In this document: piece after piece, positions 53,011 to 61,800 of the stretch
How the letters are laid out: every line of letters starts with the position of its first letter
Numbering within the stretch: position 1 is the first letter of the stretch
Assembly (NCBI GenBank): GCA_035492775.1
Contig: DATJIW010000003.1
Span: 47,004 to 111,003 of the forward strand
Length of the DNA stretch: 64,000 bases
Origin: DATJFQ01 sp035492775
GTDB taxonomy: Bacteria > Acidobacteriota > Vicinamibacteria > Vicinamibacterales > 2-12-FULL-66-21
Direction of reading: 5' to 3'
Position numbers and translations under genes: made by a program
The notes under the pieces: generated by a model
Told to the model about the DNA's origin: nothing
Seen by the model: the letters and a program-made list of their open reading frames with translations, nothing else
Database searches by the model: none

Positions 53011-53376
53011 ATGAAATACATGTTGCTCATTCACGACGAAGAAGCCGCCTGGACGAAGCTGACCGACGCCGATCGATTGAAGCTGATGGGGGAATACCGT
53101 CAGCTCGTAGCGGAGCTGAAAGGAAACGGACAGTACGTGACCGGTTCACAACTTCAACCCACGTCGGCGGCTACGAGTGTCAGGGTCCGCAACGGAAAGC
53201 GCACCGTTACGGACGGACCGTTCGCCGAAACGCGCGAGCAGCTCGGCGGATACTTCCTCGTCGACGTCGCGAATCTCGACGAGGCGCTCGCGATAGCGGC
53301 GCGAATTCCGTCGGCTCGGTTCGGAACCGTCGAAGTCCGACCGCTGGTCGAATCGGCGGTTCCGGCCGCGATGTAG
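53011..53376 (+). CDS. YCII-related DGPF domain protein
   Basis: A 121-residue protein of the YCII/DGPF family with start MKYMLLIHDEEAAW, the box TVTDGPFAETREQLGGYFLV and the C-terminal ARFGTVEVRPLVES, the standard arrangement. ATG 53011 has GGAGG seven bases upstream; in-frame sequence further upstream is antisense to the sigma gene and not coding. It is divergent from the ECF42 sigma factor and likely its direct target. Confidence 0.94.
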   Translation: MKYMLLIHDEEAAWTKLTDADRLKLMGEYRQLVAELKGNGQYVTGSQLQPTSAATSVRVRNGKRTVTDGPFAETREQLGGYFLVDVANLDEALAIAARIPSARFGTVEVRPLVESAVPAAM

Positions 53377-53387
53377 CACGGTAGCTG

Positions 53388-54770
53388 TCAGTGCTGCTGA
53401 CGGCTTGGCTTGATGTTCTGATTCAGTCGAAACAGGTTGCCCGGATCGTACCGGTCCTTCAGCCGAATGAGCCGGGCGTATTTCTCCGCCCCGAAGGCGT
53501 CGCGGACTCGATCCTCCGCAGTGAAGTTCAGGTAGGCACCGCCCGTGGAAAACGGCCGCATCGCTTCGCAGAACGTGCGGCTCGTCGCGATGAGCCCTTC
53601 GTCGTCACGGGCGTTTTCCCACACCGTGATGGGATGGAACAGGTACTTCGCATCCCGATGTGAAAACGCCGTCGCATCGTCCGGAACGGCCGCCACCGCC
53701 TGGCCGATCCGGAAGATGATCGCCTGCGTGAACGGGCGTCCGCGGCCGGTCAGTTCCGGCGCGTGGCGCAGGAAGGTGGCGATCGCCTCGTCCGAAAGCG
53801 TATCGAGGTACTCGCCCCGCCAATAGCTGCGATAACCCTTGGGAGCCGAGCCGTCCAGAATTGCCTGAAACGCGGTGTACGGCATCGGTTGAACGAGATC
53901 GACCGCTGGCCGCAAGTCTTTGAGTGGTTGGACGACCTTTGCTCCGGCGCTGGCGTCCCCCACGTACATCACCGGCATGCCGAGCGCGACCTGTCCTTTG
54001 AGCGCGTCGGGAACGAACGGTTCGTGCGGTGCGGTGATCATCGCCAGGCCGGTCGACAGCTCGTCGGGGCAGTCGTCCACGTAGTCGCGCCACGCACGCA
54101 CGACGTCCGATGCTCTGTCCAGCGGCCACAGCATCAGCCCGGCAAGGATGATGGGTCCAAGCGGGTGCAGCCGGAACTCGAATTCCGTGACGATGCCGAA
54201 GTTGCCGCCGCCGCCGCGAATCCCCCAGAACAGGTCCTGATTTTCCTTCTCGCTCGCCCGGACGACGCGGCCGTCCGCAAGTACCACTTCGGCGGAGAAG
54301 AGGTTGTCGCAGGTGAGGCCGTACTTCGACGACGTCCATCCGTAGCCGCCTCCGGTCGTAAAACCACCGACGCCGGTCGTCGTCACGCGGCCACCGGGGG
54401 TGTGCAGCGCGTGCTGCTGCGTGGCGGCATCGAACGGTCCCCACAGGACGCCTCCGCCCGCGCGCGCCGTTCTCGCCTGCGGATCGACATCGATTTTGTT
54501 CAGTCCTGCCAGATCGATCAGCAGGCCATCCTCGCAGACGCTGAGCCCAGCCACACTGTGACCGCCGCAGCGCACGGCTACGATCAGCCGGCGTTCTCGA
54601 GCGAAGTTCACGGCATTGACGACGTCGGCCGTGCTGCTGCACCTGGCGATCGCGCCCGGCCGTTTGTCGTGCATCGCGTTGAACACTTTGCGGCATTCGT
54701 CGAACGCCGGGTCCCCGGGTGTCAGCACATCACAGGTGAGGGTTGTACGCAGGTCCGCCATATCGGGCAT
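53388..54770 (-). CDS. FAD-linked oxidase, berberine-bridge-enzyme-like
   Basis: A 460-residue FAD-dependent oxidoreductase. The PCMH-type FAD domain shows VAVRCGGHSVAG, where the His usually binds FAD covalently, then TTGVGGFTTGGGYGWTS and FWGIRGGGGNFGIVTEFEF. The C-terminal BBE segment reads YDPGNLFRLNQNI. The cysteine that gives bicovalent FAD in some members is missing (the region reads GGRVTTTGVGG), so monocovalent attachment is expected. The substrate is probably a sugar or an alcohol. ATG 54770 has GGAGGA upstream. It is convergent with the DGPF gene at 53011. Confidence 0.9.
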   Translation of the reverse strand: MPDMADLRTTLTCDVLTPGDPAFDECRKVFNAMHDKRPGAIARCSSTADVVNAVNFARERRLIVAVRCGGHSVAGLSVCEDGLLIDLAGLNKIDVDPQARTARAGGGVLWGPFDAATQQHALHTPGGRVTTTGVGGFTTGGGYGWTSSKYGLTCDNLFSAEVVLADGRVVRASEKENQDLFWGIRGGGGNFGIVTEFEFRLHPLGPIILAGLMLWPLDRASDVVRAWRDYVDDCPDELSTGLAMITAPHEPFVPDALKGQVALGMPVMYVGDASAGAKVVQPLKDLRPAVDLVQPMPYTAFQAILDGSAPKGYRSYWRGEYLDTLSDEAIATFLRHAPELTGRGRPFTQAIIFRIGQAVAAVPDDATAFSHRDAKYLFHPITVWENARDDEGLIATSRTFCEAMRPFSTGGAYLNFTAEDRVRDAFGAEKYARLIRLKDRYDPGNLFRLNQNIKPSRQQH

Positions 54771-54791
54771 TTGTTCCTCCAGGGATGACCC

Positions 54792-55073
54792 TTATCGGCG
54801 CACGTGCCGGCCGACGATGGCGGCGATCGGCACGCCGATGCAGATCATCAGGATCACCGCTCCGACGATCGACGGCTGCAGGCGCAGAGGGCGGTGCGCC
54901 ACATTGCTCAGCGGCAGGACGACGAGGTTCATCACGAGCCAGACGAACGTGCCGTAGATCGGCCCTACGACGAGCGGCCGGCGCGTCAGGAGCGGAAGGT
55001 TCCCGGCCAGAATATAAAAGAACAGCGTCCAGATGAAAGCGCGCGCATGGCCGCTGCCGGGCGGCCGATGATA
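54792..55073 (-). pseudogene. C-terminal fragment of a small membrane protein
   Basis: An open frame of 93 codons without a start codon, in the same frame as and directly after the TGA of the DUF1801 gene. It encodes FIWTLFFYILAGNLPLLTRR, PLVVGPIYGTFVWLVMNLVV, LPLSNVAHRPLRLQPS and a last helix ending IVGRHVRR. The pattern (three helices, MNLVVLPLS motif) resembles the C-terminus of a small conserved membrane protein seen in related bacteria. The N-terminal helix is missing, so this is probably a remnant left by a deletion joining it to the DUF1801 gene. The TGA is not at a cysteine-like position. Confidence 0.55.
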
Positions 55074-55487
55074 TCACCGGCGTTTGCCCGAGGTGTTGAG
55101 AGCGACGGCCTCGCGGACGAGCGCCTTGAACGCCGACTCGTTTATCGTTTCTCCTTCGTGGATGTCGATCGCCCGGCGGATGTTTCCGTCGAGACTGGAG
55201 TTGAAGAGACGGGCCGGGTCCTTCAGCGACGCGCCTTTGGCGAACGTCAACTTCACGGCGGACTTGTACGTCTCGCCCGTGCAGATGATCCCGTCGTGCG
55301 ACCAGACCGGCGTGCCCGGGTTGGTGGCCTTGGCCCACTTCACTTCTTCGACGACGTGCGGGTCGGCTTGCTTGATGAGCGCGCGCATCCTGCCGAGCGT
55401 CTTGCCGCGCCAGTCCCCGAGTTCGGCGATCCGGTTCGAGATGAACTGCGAAGCCGACTGCGTTTCGTTCCCGCCGGATTTCTTCAT
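55074..55487 (-). CDS. DUF1801 family protein
   Basis: A 137-residue YdhG-like protein. Signatures are RIAELGDWRGKTLGRMRALI, EEVKWAKATNPGTPVWSHDG and the lysine-rich VKLTFAKGASLKDP, ending INESAFKALVREAV. Such small proteins are typically encoded next to ArsR/SRPBCC pairs, as here (16-base gap after the SRPBCC gene). The biochemical function is unknown. Confidence 0.9.
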   Translation of the reverse strand: MKKSGGNETQSASQFISNRIAELGDWRGKTLGRMRALIKQADPHVVEEVKWAKATNPGTPVWSHDGIICTGETYKSAVKLTFAKGASLKDPARLFNSSLDGNIRRAIDIHEGETINESAFKALVREAVALNTSGKRR

Positions 55488-55503
55488 GTCCTGCTCCTGA
55501 GCC

Positions 55504-56046
55504 TCACCGCGGCGTCTCGGTATTGAACTGCTTCGCGTACTCCGCGTTCAGTCGCTGCCATCCGTCGAATTTCATCGCGTCTGGACCCACGATGCGGCCG
55601 ATCGGTGTCCCGCCGAGAAGCTGATCCAGGACATCGAGGCAGATGTGCCACCCCGCAGCGCCCATCGAGATGAAGCGCCGATCGATGTTCGTCCAGAGCG
55701 TCAGCCGCGTGCCGTCGCCGACGGCTTCGAGCTGCCATCGCATGTCGAAGCCGCCCCAGTTGTACTCCAGCAGCCCCGGAGCGTCGGCTCGCGTGATTTT
55801 CGTCTGGGTCACGTGCGGCGCGGGCGCTCCTACTGTCGTGAGCATCACCGTCGCGCCCTCCGTGCTGAGGCTGCCGTCCGCGTCGAACGGCGCCCACTCG
55901 CGGAGTTCTGCGGGATCGGTGAGTGCCTGCCACACCTTCGCACGTGAGTGGCGAAGCTCTCTGACGAGAACGAGCGTCCATTTGTCACCATCCTTCTGGA
56001 CGCGCGCGCTGGCAGGACTTGGTACGTAGTGCTCTCGTGTGGTCAC
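55504..56046 (-). CDS. SRPBCC (AHSA1-like) protein
   Basis: A 180-residue START/Bet v1-like protein: LVLVRELRHSRAKVWQALTD near 25-44, LREWAPFDADGS, and LLEYNWGGFDMRWQLEAVGD. The GTG start at 56046 overlaps the ArsR stop (GTGA) and has GAGGAG upstream; longer frames in this phase are antisense or out of phase with real genes. Co-occurrence of an ArsR repressor and an AHSA1-like SRPBCC protein is a recurrent bacterial pair; the ligand is unknown. Confidence 0.9.
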   Translation of the reverse strand: MTTREHYVPSPASARVQKDGDKWTLVLVRELRHSRAKVWQALTDPAELREWAPFDADGSLSTEGATVMLTTVGAPAPHVTQTKITRADAPGLLEYNWGGFDMRWQLEAVGDGTRLTLWTNIDRRFISMGAAGWHICLDVLDQLLGGTPIGRIVGPDAMKFDGWQRLNAEYAKQFNTETPR

Positions 56047-56387
56047 TTCTTTCTCCTCGTTTTCTGTTTCGCCGCGGCCGTTCGTTCGATGCGATCGAGG
56101 TGGCGCTCGAGCGCATCGACGTGCGCCGACCAGAGACTGCGGAACGGAGCGAGCCAGGCATCGACTTCCCGAAGCGGTTCGGGCCGGAGGCGATACAGAC
56201 GGCGCTGCGCGTCCACGGTGGATTCGACGAAGCCGGCCTCGCGCAGCACCCGCAGGTGCTTCGAGACAGTCGGCTGCGTCATGCGGAGCTGGCGCTCGAT
56301 CTGCCGCACCGATTGTTCTGACGATGCCAGGAGGCTCAGGATCGCCCGGCGATTCGGCTCTGCGATGATCTGGAAGACCGATTCCAC
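56043..56387 (-). CDS. ArsR family transcriptional repressor
   Basis: A 114-residue winged-helix regulator: IAEPNRRAILSLLASSEQSV at 8-27 and the recognition helix MTQPTVSKHLRVLREAGFVE near 35-54. It lacks the cysteine metal site of ArsR/SmtB. The GTG start at 56387 has no ribosome site but lies at the expected transcription start of a near-consensus promoter whose spacer and -10 are covered by a palindrome. Autoregulation of an operon ArsR-SRPBCC-DUF1801 is therefore likely. Confidence 0.93.
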   Translation of the reverse strand: MESVFQIIAEPNRRAILSLLASSEQSVRQIERQLRMTQPTVSKHLRVLREAGFVESTVDAQRRLYRLRPEPLREVDAWLAPFRSLWSAHVDALERHLDRIERTAAAKQKTRRKK

Positions 56388-56394
56388 GGTCTAG

Positions 56395-56423
56395 ATATAC
56401 GTCCGAACGTATATGCCTGTCAA
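56395..56423 (-). promoter_or_regulatory. Promoter and operator of the ArsR-SRPBCC operon
   Basis: On the minus strand TTGACA (56423-56418) and GTATAT (56400-56395) are 17 bases apart. The palindrome ATATACGT-CCGA-ACGTATAT (56395-56414) covers the -10 and most of the spacer. The expected transcription start falls at the GTG codon (56387). A second perfect 8-4-8 inverted repeat, ATATGCCT-GTCA-AGGCATAT (56411-56430), contains the -35. Confidence 0.75.
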
Positions 56424-56429
56424 GGCATA

Positions 56430-57149
56430 TTAACGAAAGCCGAGGTAGGAGAGTTCCGCATACCAGTTCCCGCGTCCCTGCGGCGTGAGATCGAGAAGGT
56501 TGTAGACCGGCGTCAGCAGGTCGATTCCGCGTTCCTTCACATCCTCGCCCAGCCACGGGTGCGCGGAGTACGTATGGCGCAGCGTGCCGTCAGGATCCTG
56601 CGTGAACACCGAAATCGTCGAGTCCTGCCGGCCTTCCGTATCCTCACTTCGAAGGTCGTACTTGAACGTACTGTCGGCACAGCTGAGGAGCCGAAGGTTG
56701 CGCCAGCCGCGGGCGCGGGCGTACGCGCGCAGGACCGGCGGATCCGCGGCGGCGGCAATGGCGAAATCGACGTTCTGCGCGAGGTGCCGGCCGACACCGT
56801 TGAAACCGTCGATCCACATCGTGCACATCGGACAGGGACTGGTCTGACGCTTGCCGTACATGAAGTGATAGATGATCAGCGGCCGATCGGGTCCGCTGAA
56901 CAGCTCACTGAGACGGACGGCTCGAATCGGCGCGTCACCCGCGTCGAGGTCCGACGGTCCCTCCTGAAAGACGTAGTCCTGGACGATCGCGCCCGACGGC
57001 AGGCGGCGTCTCATCGCCGCCACCGCTTCGCGCTGTCGCATCAACGCGAGTTCCGCCAGGCGAAGCTCTTCGCGCCGGGCGGTGTACTCCGCCGGTTCGT
57101 TCGTCAGCCGGGTCAGTTGCACCACGCCGTTGACCGTCTCGATTGCCAT
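56430..57149 (-). CDS. DUF899 thioredoxin-like family protein
   Basis: A 239-residue protein of the DUF899 family (thioredoxin-like fold). Signatures are PSGAIVQDYVFQEGPSDL, LIIYHFMYGKRQTSPCPMCT with a CPMC pair at about 106-109, and SVFTQDPDGTLRHTYSAHPW. The family is thought to be redox-related but has no proven activity. It lies 26 bases downstream of the probable selenoprotein gene on the same strand, which supports a shared redox theme. Confidence 0.9.
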   Translation of the reverse strand: MAIETVNGVVQLTRLTNEPAEYTARREELRLAELALMRQREAVAAMRRRLPSGAIVQDYVFQEGPSDLDAGDAPIRAVRLSELFSGPDRPLIIYHFMYGKRQTSPCPMCTMWIDGFNGVGRHLAQNVDFAIAAAADPPVLRAYARARGWRNLRLLSCADSTFKYDLRSEDTEGRQDSTISVFTQDPDGTLRHTYSAHPWLGEDVKERGIDLLTPVYNLLDLTPQGRGNWYAELSYLGFR

Positions 57150-57175
57150 GGCGTCACGATGCTCCTTCCTCCGCC

Positions 57176-57772
57176 TCAGCTGCGGACGTATCCGTGCTGC
57201 GCGGTGCGTTTCGCCCCCTGCTGGTGGGCTTCGTCAGACAAGGCGTGGACACCGCACGCGTCAATCCACCGATTGTAAAAGTTGAACAGTGCGCAGACGG
57301 TGATCGCGAAGTACAGTGATTCGTCGCTCCAGCCCGCGGCACGCACGGCGTCCACGTCGGCGGGTGTGATGGACGGCGATTCGCGGTTGACCTTGTCGAC
57401 GAATCGAAACAGCGCTTTGTGCTGGTCGTCGAGTCTCGAGGTTTCCAGGTCGGCGAGCACCGACTGCACCAGTGCCGGGTCGCCGAGCAACTCCGCCGCA
57501 ACTGCGGCGTGGCTTTTCAGTCAAAACGGACATTGGTTCCGCGCGGACGTATACGCGGCAATCAGTTCCCGTATCCCCGGGCTGATTGGCGCCGGCCCCC
57601 GAAGCACTTCCTGCGTGAATCGCGCGAGATGCTCGGTCGCCGCAGGCAGAAATGCGAACAGATGCCAGATCTGCGGGTACTCCTGCTTCCCCGACTTCAT
57701 CTGTTCGATGAGCGCTCGATACGTACACGGCTGCGGATTGTGTTCGACGCCGGCGAGAAACATCGGCTTCAT
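57176..57772 (-). CDS. AhpD-like/carboxymuconolactone decarboxylase family protein, probable selenoprotein (in-frame UGA = Sec84)
   Basis: One 198-codon frame from ATG 57772 to the stop at 57176, interrupted only by TGA at 57521-57523. Upstream it reads RELIAAYTSARNQCPF and directly after the TGA LKSHAAVAAELLGDPAL. With selenocysteine at the TGA the active site becomes C81-P-F-U84-x-x-x-H88, matching the CxxCxxxH site of AhpD-like thiol peroxidases at the second cysteine. Sequence on both sides is family-like over full length (WHLFAFLPAATEHLARFTQE before, YFAITVCALFNFYNRWIDAC after), so it is neither a gene end nor decay. A SECIS-like hairpin follows the UGA. It lies 41 bases after the DHOD-like gene. 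Expected role: peroxide or disulfide reduction. The alternative is a recent nonsense mutation. Confidence 0.85.
57494..57520 (-). promoter_or_regulatory. SECIS-like stem-loop just after the in-frame UGA
   Basis: CGCCGC (57509-57504) and GCGGCG (57499-57494) form a perfect 6-bp stem with loop AGTT. The distance from UGA to the loop is 17 bases and the loop contains a G at its second position, both compatible with known bacterial SECIS elements. The coding for HAAVAAEL could create such a stem by chance in GC-rich DNA. Confidence 0.6.
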
Positions 57773-57813
57773 GCGCGGTGCACCTCGCGTCCAGTTTACA
57801 GGGAAGCCGTCCT

Positions 57814-58821
57814 TTACTGGACCAGCTTGCCCGGCAAGTACTCGGTGAGCGCCGCGACGTATTGCGCCCGAAGCAGCGCATCCACGTGTTCGACGTGCGT
57901 CGCATCCTTCAAGCCGCGGATCGCGTCCACCGACTCGTAGCCGTTTGCCTCCAGCCAGCGCTCCAATCCTTCCCGCATCGTCGCGAGGTGTCTTACGCCG
58001 TATCGCAGCAGTGCTGAAGCCGTCATCACGACGTCGGCTCCAGCCAGCAGATACTTGACGACCTCGACATGCGATTCGACGCCGCGGCTCGCGGCGAGCG
58101 AGCACGCCAGCCGGCGGGACAGGAGAGCGATCCAGACGAGCGAAAGCGGCAGCTCGGCGGCCGAGGAGAGCGGCAGCGAGCGCGTCACCTGCAAGGTGGT
58201 GAGATCGATGTCGGGTGCGTAAAGCCGATTGAAGAGGACGAGCCCGCCGGCGCCGGCACGCACGAGTTCCGCAGACATGTGCGGCATCGAGCTGAAATAC
58301 GGAACGAGCTTGACGGCGACGGGAACCCGCACGGTTGCGGCAACCTCCCGGACGATTTCCAGGATCCGGCGCTCCACCTCGCTGCCGCTGACGGCAGGAT
58401 CGACAGGGACGGAATAGATATTCAGTTCGATGGCCGCGGCTCCGGCCTGTTCGAGCGCCCGAGCGTGCCCGGTCCAGCCTGCGGCGGTCGTGCCGTTGAG
58501 GCTGGCAATCACCGGAACATCGAGAGCCTCGCTTGCGCGCCGCAGCGTCTCGAGGTGTCCCGACACGCCGCTGTCGTAATCGGGCAGCTCGGGAAAATAG
58601 CTTCCCGCCTCGGCCTGGCTGTCCGAGCCGAGTTCCGTGTAAAGCGCGTAGGCCGTGTCTTCGGCGCGAATCTGTTCTTCGTAGAGCGACGCCATGACGA
58701 CGGCGGCGGCTCCCGCATCCTCGAGCTCACGCATGCCATCGAGCGTGGCGGTCAGCGGCGACGCAGCCGCCACGATCGGATGCGCGAGCGGCAGGCCGAG
58801 ATAGCGTGTGGCAAGCGTCAT
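57814..58821 (-). CDS. Dihydroorotate dehydrogenase-like flavoprotein
   Basis: A 335-residue FMN TIM barrel of the DHOD class 1-like/PreA-like group: YLGLPLAHPIVAAASPLTAT at 7-26, AIELNIYSVPVD, VPVAVKLVPYFSSMPHMSAE and GGLVLFNRLY. No pyrimidine genes are nearby. It starts 15 bases after the PFOR gene, so it belongs to that operon. DHOD-like proteins of this type often accompany PFOR in anaerobe-like gene clusters, but their reaction is not established. It may use ferredoxin or NAD(P)H-linked flavoproteins as electron partners. Confidence 0.88.
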   Translation of the reverse strand: MTLATRYLGLPLAHPIVAAASPLTATLDGMRELEDAGAAAVVMASLYEEQIRAEDTAYALYTELGSDSQAEAGSYFPELPDYDSGVSGHLETLRRASEALDVPVIASLNGTTAAGWTGHARALEQAGAAAIELNIYSVPVDPAVSGSEVERRILEIVREVAATVRVPVAVKLVPYFSSMPHMSAELVRAGAGGLVLFNRLYAPDIDLTTLQVTRSLPLSSAAELPLSLVWIALLSRRLACSLAASRGVESHVEVVKYLLAGADVVMTASALLRYGVRHLATMREGLERWLEANGYESVDAIRGLKDATHVEHVDALLRAQYVAALTEYLPGKLVQ

Positions 58822-58836
58822 GATGCGATGTCCTGC

Positions 58837-61800
58837 CTAAGCGGGATGGAACCGGCTGCCGTCCCGCGACGCGAGATCCTCGTAGATCTGGTACCGTTCC
58901 TCGAGGCCCCGCTGCGATTGTTCGAGCATCCGTTTCGCGGCGTCTGGATGCGTCTGGGTCAGCGCCTTGAAACGCACCTCGTTGTAGCGGTATTCCTCGA
59001 GCGGAATGCGCGGACGGGGAGAGTCGAGCCTGAACGGGTTCATCCCCCTCCGCCGCATCGTCGGATCGAAGCGCAGGAGCGGCCAGTAGCCGGATGCGAC
59101 CGCGCGCGCCGCCTGCTTCATGCCGTGACGCAGATCCGTGCCGTGAGCGATGCACTGCGAGTACGCGAGGATGAGCGACGGTCCGGAATACGCCTCTGCC
59201 TCGCGCATTGCTACGAGCGCCTGCTCGTTGTTTGCGCCCATGGCGATCTGCGCGACGTAGACGCTGCCGTACGCGATCGCCATCAGTGCCAGGTCCTTGC
59301 GCGGAGTTGTCTTGCCCGCCGCCGCGAACTTCGCGGACGCGCCAAGCGGTGTCGCCTTTGATGCCTGCCCGCCCGTGTTCGAGTAGACCTCGGTGTCGAG
59401 GACCAGGATGTTGACGTTCTTCCCCGACGCGAGAACGTGATCGAGCCCGCCGTAATCGATGTCGTAGGCCCAGCCGTCGCCCCCGATGATCCACACCGAG
59501 CGGCGCACGAGGAAATCCGCCAGTGCGGCCAGGTTTGCAGCGTCGGGATCGTTCGCCCCGGCGAGCCTGGCTTTTACCGCTGCGACTCGCTCCCGTTGCA
59601 GGCGGAAGTCCGACTCGGTCACCTGCGGCGCCTCGAGGACAGCGGTCACCAAATCGTCGCCAAGGCGCGGCGCGAGTTTTCGGACGAGTGCCTGTGCCAG
59701 CGTGGTCTGACTGTCGATGGCGAGCCGGTAGCCGAGGCCGAACTCGGCGTTGTCCTCGAAGAGCGAGTTCGCCCATGCGGGTCCACGGCCCTCGGCGTTC
59801 GCGGCCCACGGCGTGGTCGGCAGGTTTGCGCCGTAGATCGACGAACAGCCGGTGGCGTTGGCGATTTGCAGCCGATCGCCGAACAGCTGAGAGAGCAGCT
59901 TGAGATACGGTGTCTCGCCGCAGCCGGCGCAGGCTCCTGAGAACTCGAACAGCGGCTCCAGGAACTGCACGCCGCGCACGTTCGAGAAATTGACGCGCGT
60001 GCGGTCGGCCCACGGGAGCGTCTCGAAGAAGCGGATGCTCTCGCGCCCCGCGTCGAGATGCTCCAGCCGGCCCTTCATGTTGATGGCCTTGACGGTGAAG
60101 TCCTCAGGGCTGTGCGCGGGGCAGTTCTCGACGCAGACGCCGCAGCCGGTGCAGTCCTCGACGTAGATCTGCAGCGTGAAGCGCGAGTCCGGATAACCGC
60201 GCGCGTTGATCGGCGCGGCCTTGAACGCCGACGGTGCGCCCTCGAGCCGGCTCTCGTCGTAGTACTTGGACCGAATCACGCTGTGCGGACAGACGATGGC
60301 GCACTGGCCGCACTGGATGCAGAGGTCCGACTCCCAGACGGGCACCTCGTCCGCGATGTTCCGCTTCTCGTACCTCGTGGTCCCCGTCGGATAGGTGCCG
60401 TCAACGGGAAGCGCGCTGACGGGAAGCGAATCGCCTCGAAGCGCGAGGATCGGCGCGGTCACGTTGCGGACGAAGTCCGGCGCTGTCTCGGGAACGAGCG
60501 CCAGCCGGAACCGATGACCTGCCGCCTTCGCCGGAACGCGGACCTCGTGAAGGTTGGAGAGGGCGCTGTCGATCGCGGCGAAGTTCTTTTCGACGATCGC
60601 CTTCCCCTTCTTCGCGTATGTTTTTTCCGTCGCCTGCTTGATCGCCTCGATGGCCTTGTCGCGGGGCATCACGCCCGACAACGCGAAGAAGCACGTCTGC
60701 AGGATCGTGTTGACGCGCGAGCCCAGTCCGAGGCTTGACGCCACGCCTGACGCGTCGATGACGTGGACCTTGAGTCTCTTGTCGACGATTTGCTGCTGCG
60801 CCTCGCGCGGAATTTCGTTCCAGACCTCGTCCGCCCCGTGGGGGCTGTTGATCAATACCGTGGCGCCGGGCGCCGCCGCGGACAGTGTGTCGAGCTTGTA
60901 CAAGAAATCGAACTTGTGAATGCCGACGAAGTTGGCGGACTTCAGCAGATACGGCGCGCGGATCGCTCGAGGCCCGAAGCGGAGGTGGGAGATCGTGTAC
61001 GACCCGGACTTCTTGGAATCGTAGACGAAATAGCCTTGCGCGTAACGGGCGGGGTCGGACGCGAGGATCTTCGTGGAGTTCTTGTTCGCGCCCACGGTGC
61101 CGTCGGCGCCCAGACCGAAGAACAACGCGCGCACGACTTCCGGCGACTCGATGTCAAAGTCCGGATCGACCGTCAGGCTGGTGTGCGAGACGTCGTCGTT
61201 GATCCCGACGGTGAACCCGTGCTTGGGCTGCGGCTTCTTCAGCTCGTCGAAGACGGCTTTGGCCATCGCCGGATCGAAATCCTTGGATGACAGGCCGTAG
61301 CGGCCTCCCACGATTCCCGGCATCGACGTGATGCGGCCGGCACCGAAGGCTTCTGCGAACGTTGTCAGGACATCCAGGTACAGCGGTTCGCCAGGGCCGC
61401 CGACCTCCTTCGTCCGATCGAGCACGGCTATGCGCGTCACGGTGGGAGGGAGCGCTGCGCGGAAACGCTCAGCGTCCCACGGGCGGTAGAGCGTCACATG
61501 CAGCACGCCGACCTTTTCGCCGTGCGCGTTCAACCAGCCGGCGGTCTCGTCGAGCACCTCGAATGCGGAACCGATCACGATTACGACGCGCTCCGCCTGC
61601 GGATGCCCCGAGTAACGGAACAGCCGGTACTGCCGTCCGATCAACGCGCCGACACGCTCCATCGCGCGCTCGACGATGTCGGGCACGCGGGCGTAAAAGG
61701 GATTTGCCGACTCGCGCGCCTGGAAGAACGTATCGGGGTTGTGAGCGGTGCCCCGCACCACCGGCCGCTCCGGCGTGAGGGCGCGCGCCCGATGCGCACG

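Noticed and set aside
55074..55076. UGA of the DUF1801 gene as a second selenocysteine codon
   Set aside because: It is not at a redox-motif position, the upstream protein is already complete, and the downstream part belongs to an unrelated membrane family.
57176..57772. Two separate genes, or a simple pseudogene, at the AhpD-like locus
   Set aside because: The interruption is one TGA exactly at a catalytic cysteine column, with uninterrupted family-like sequence on both sides and a hairpin after it; selenocysteine explains it better, though a mutation is not formally excluded.
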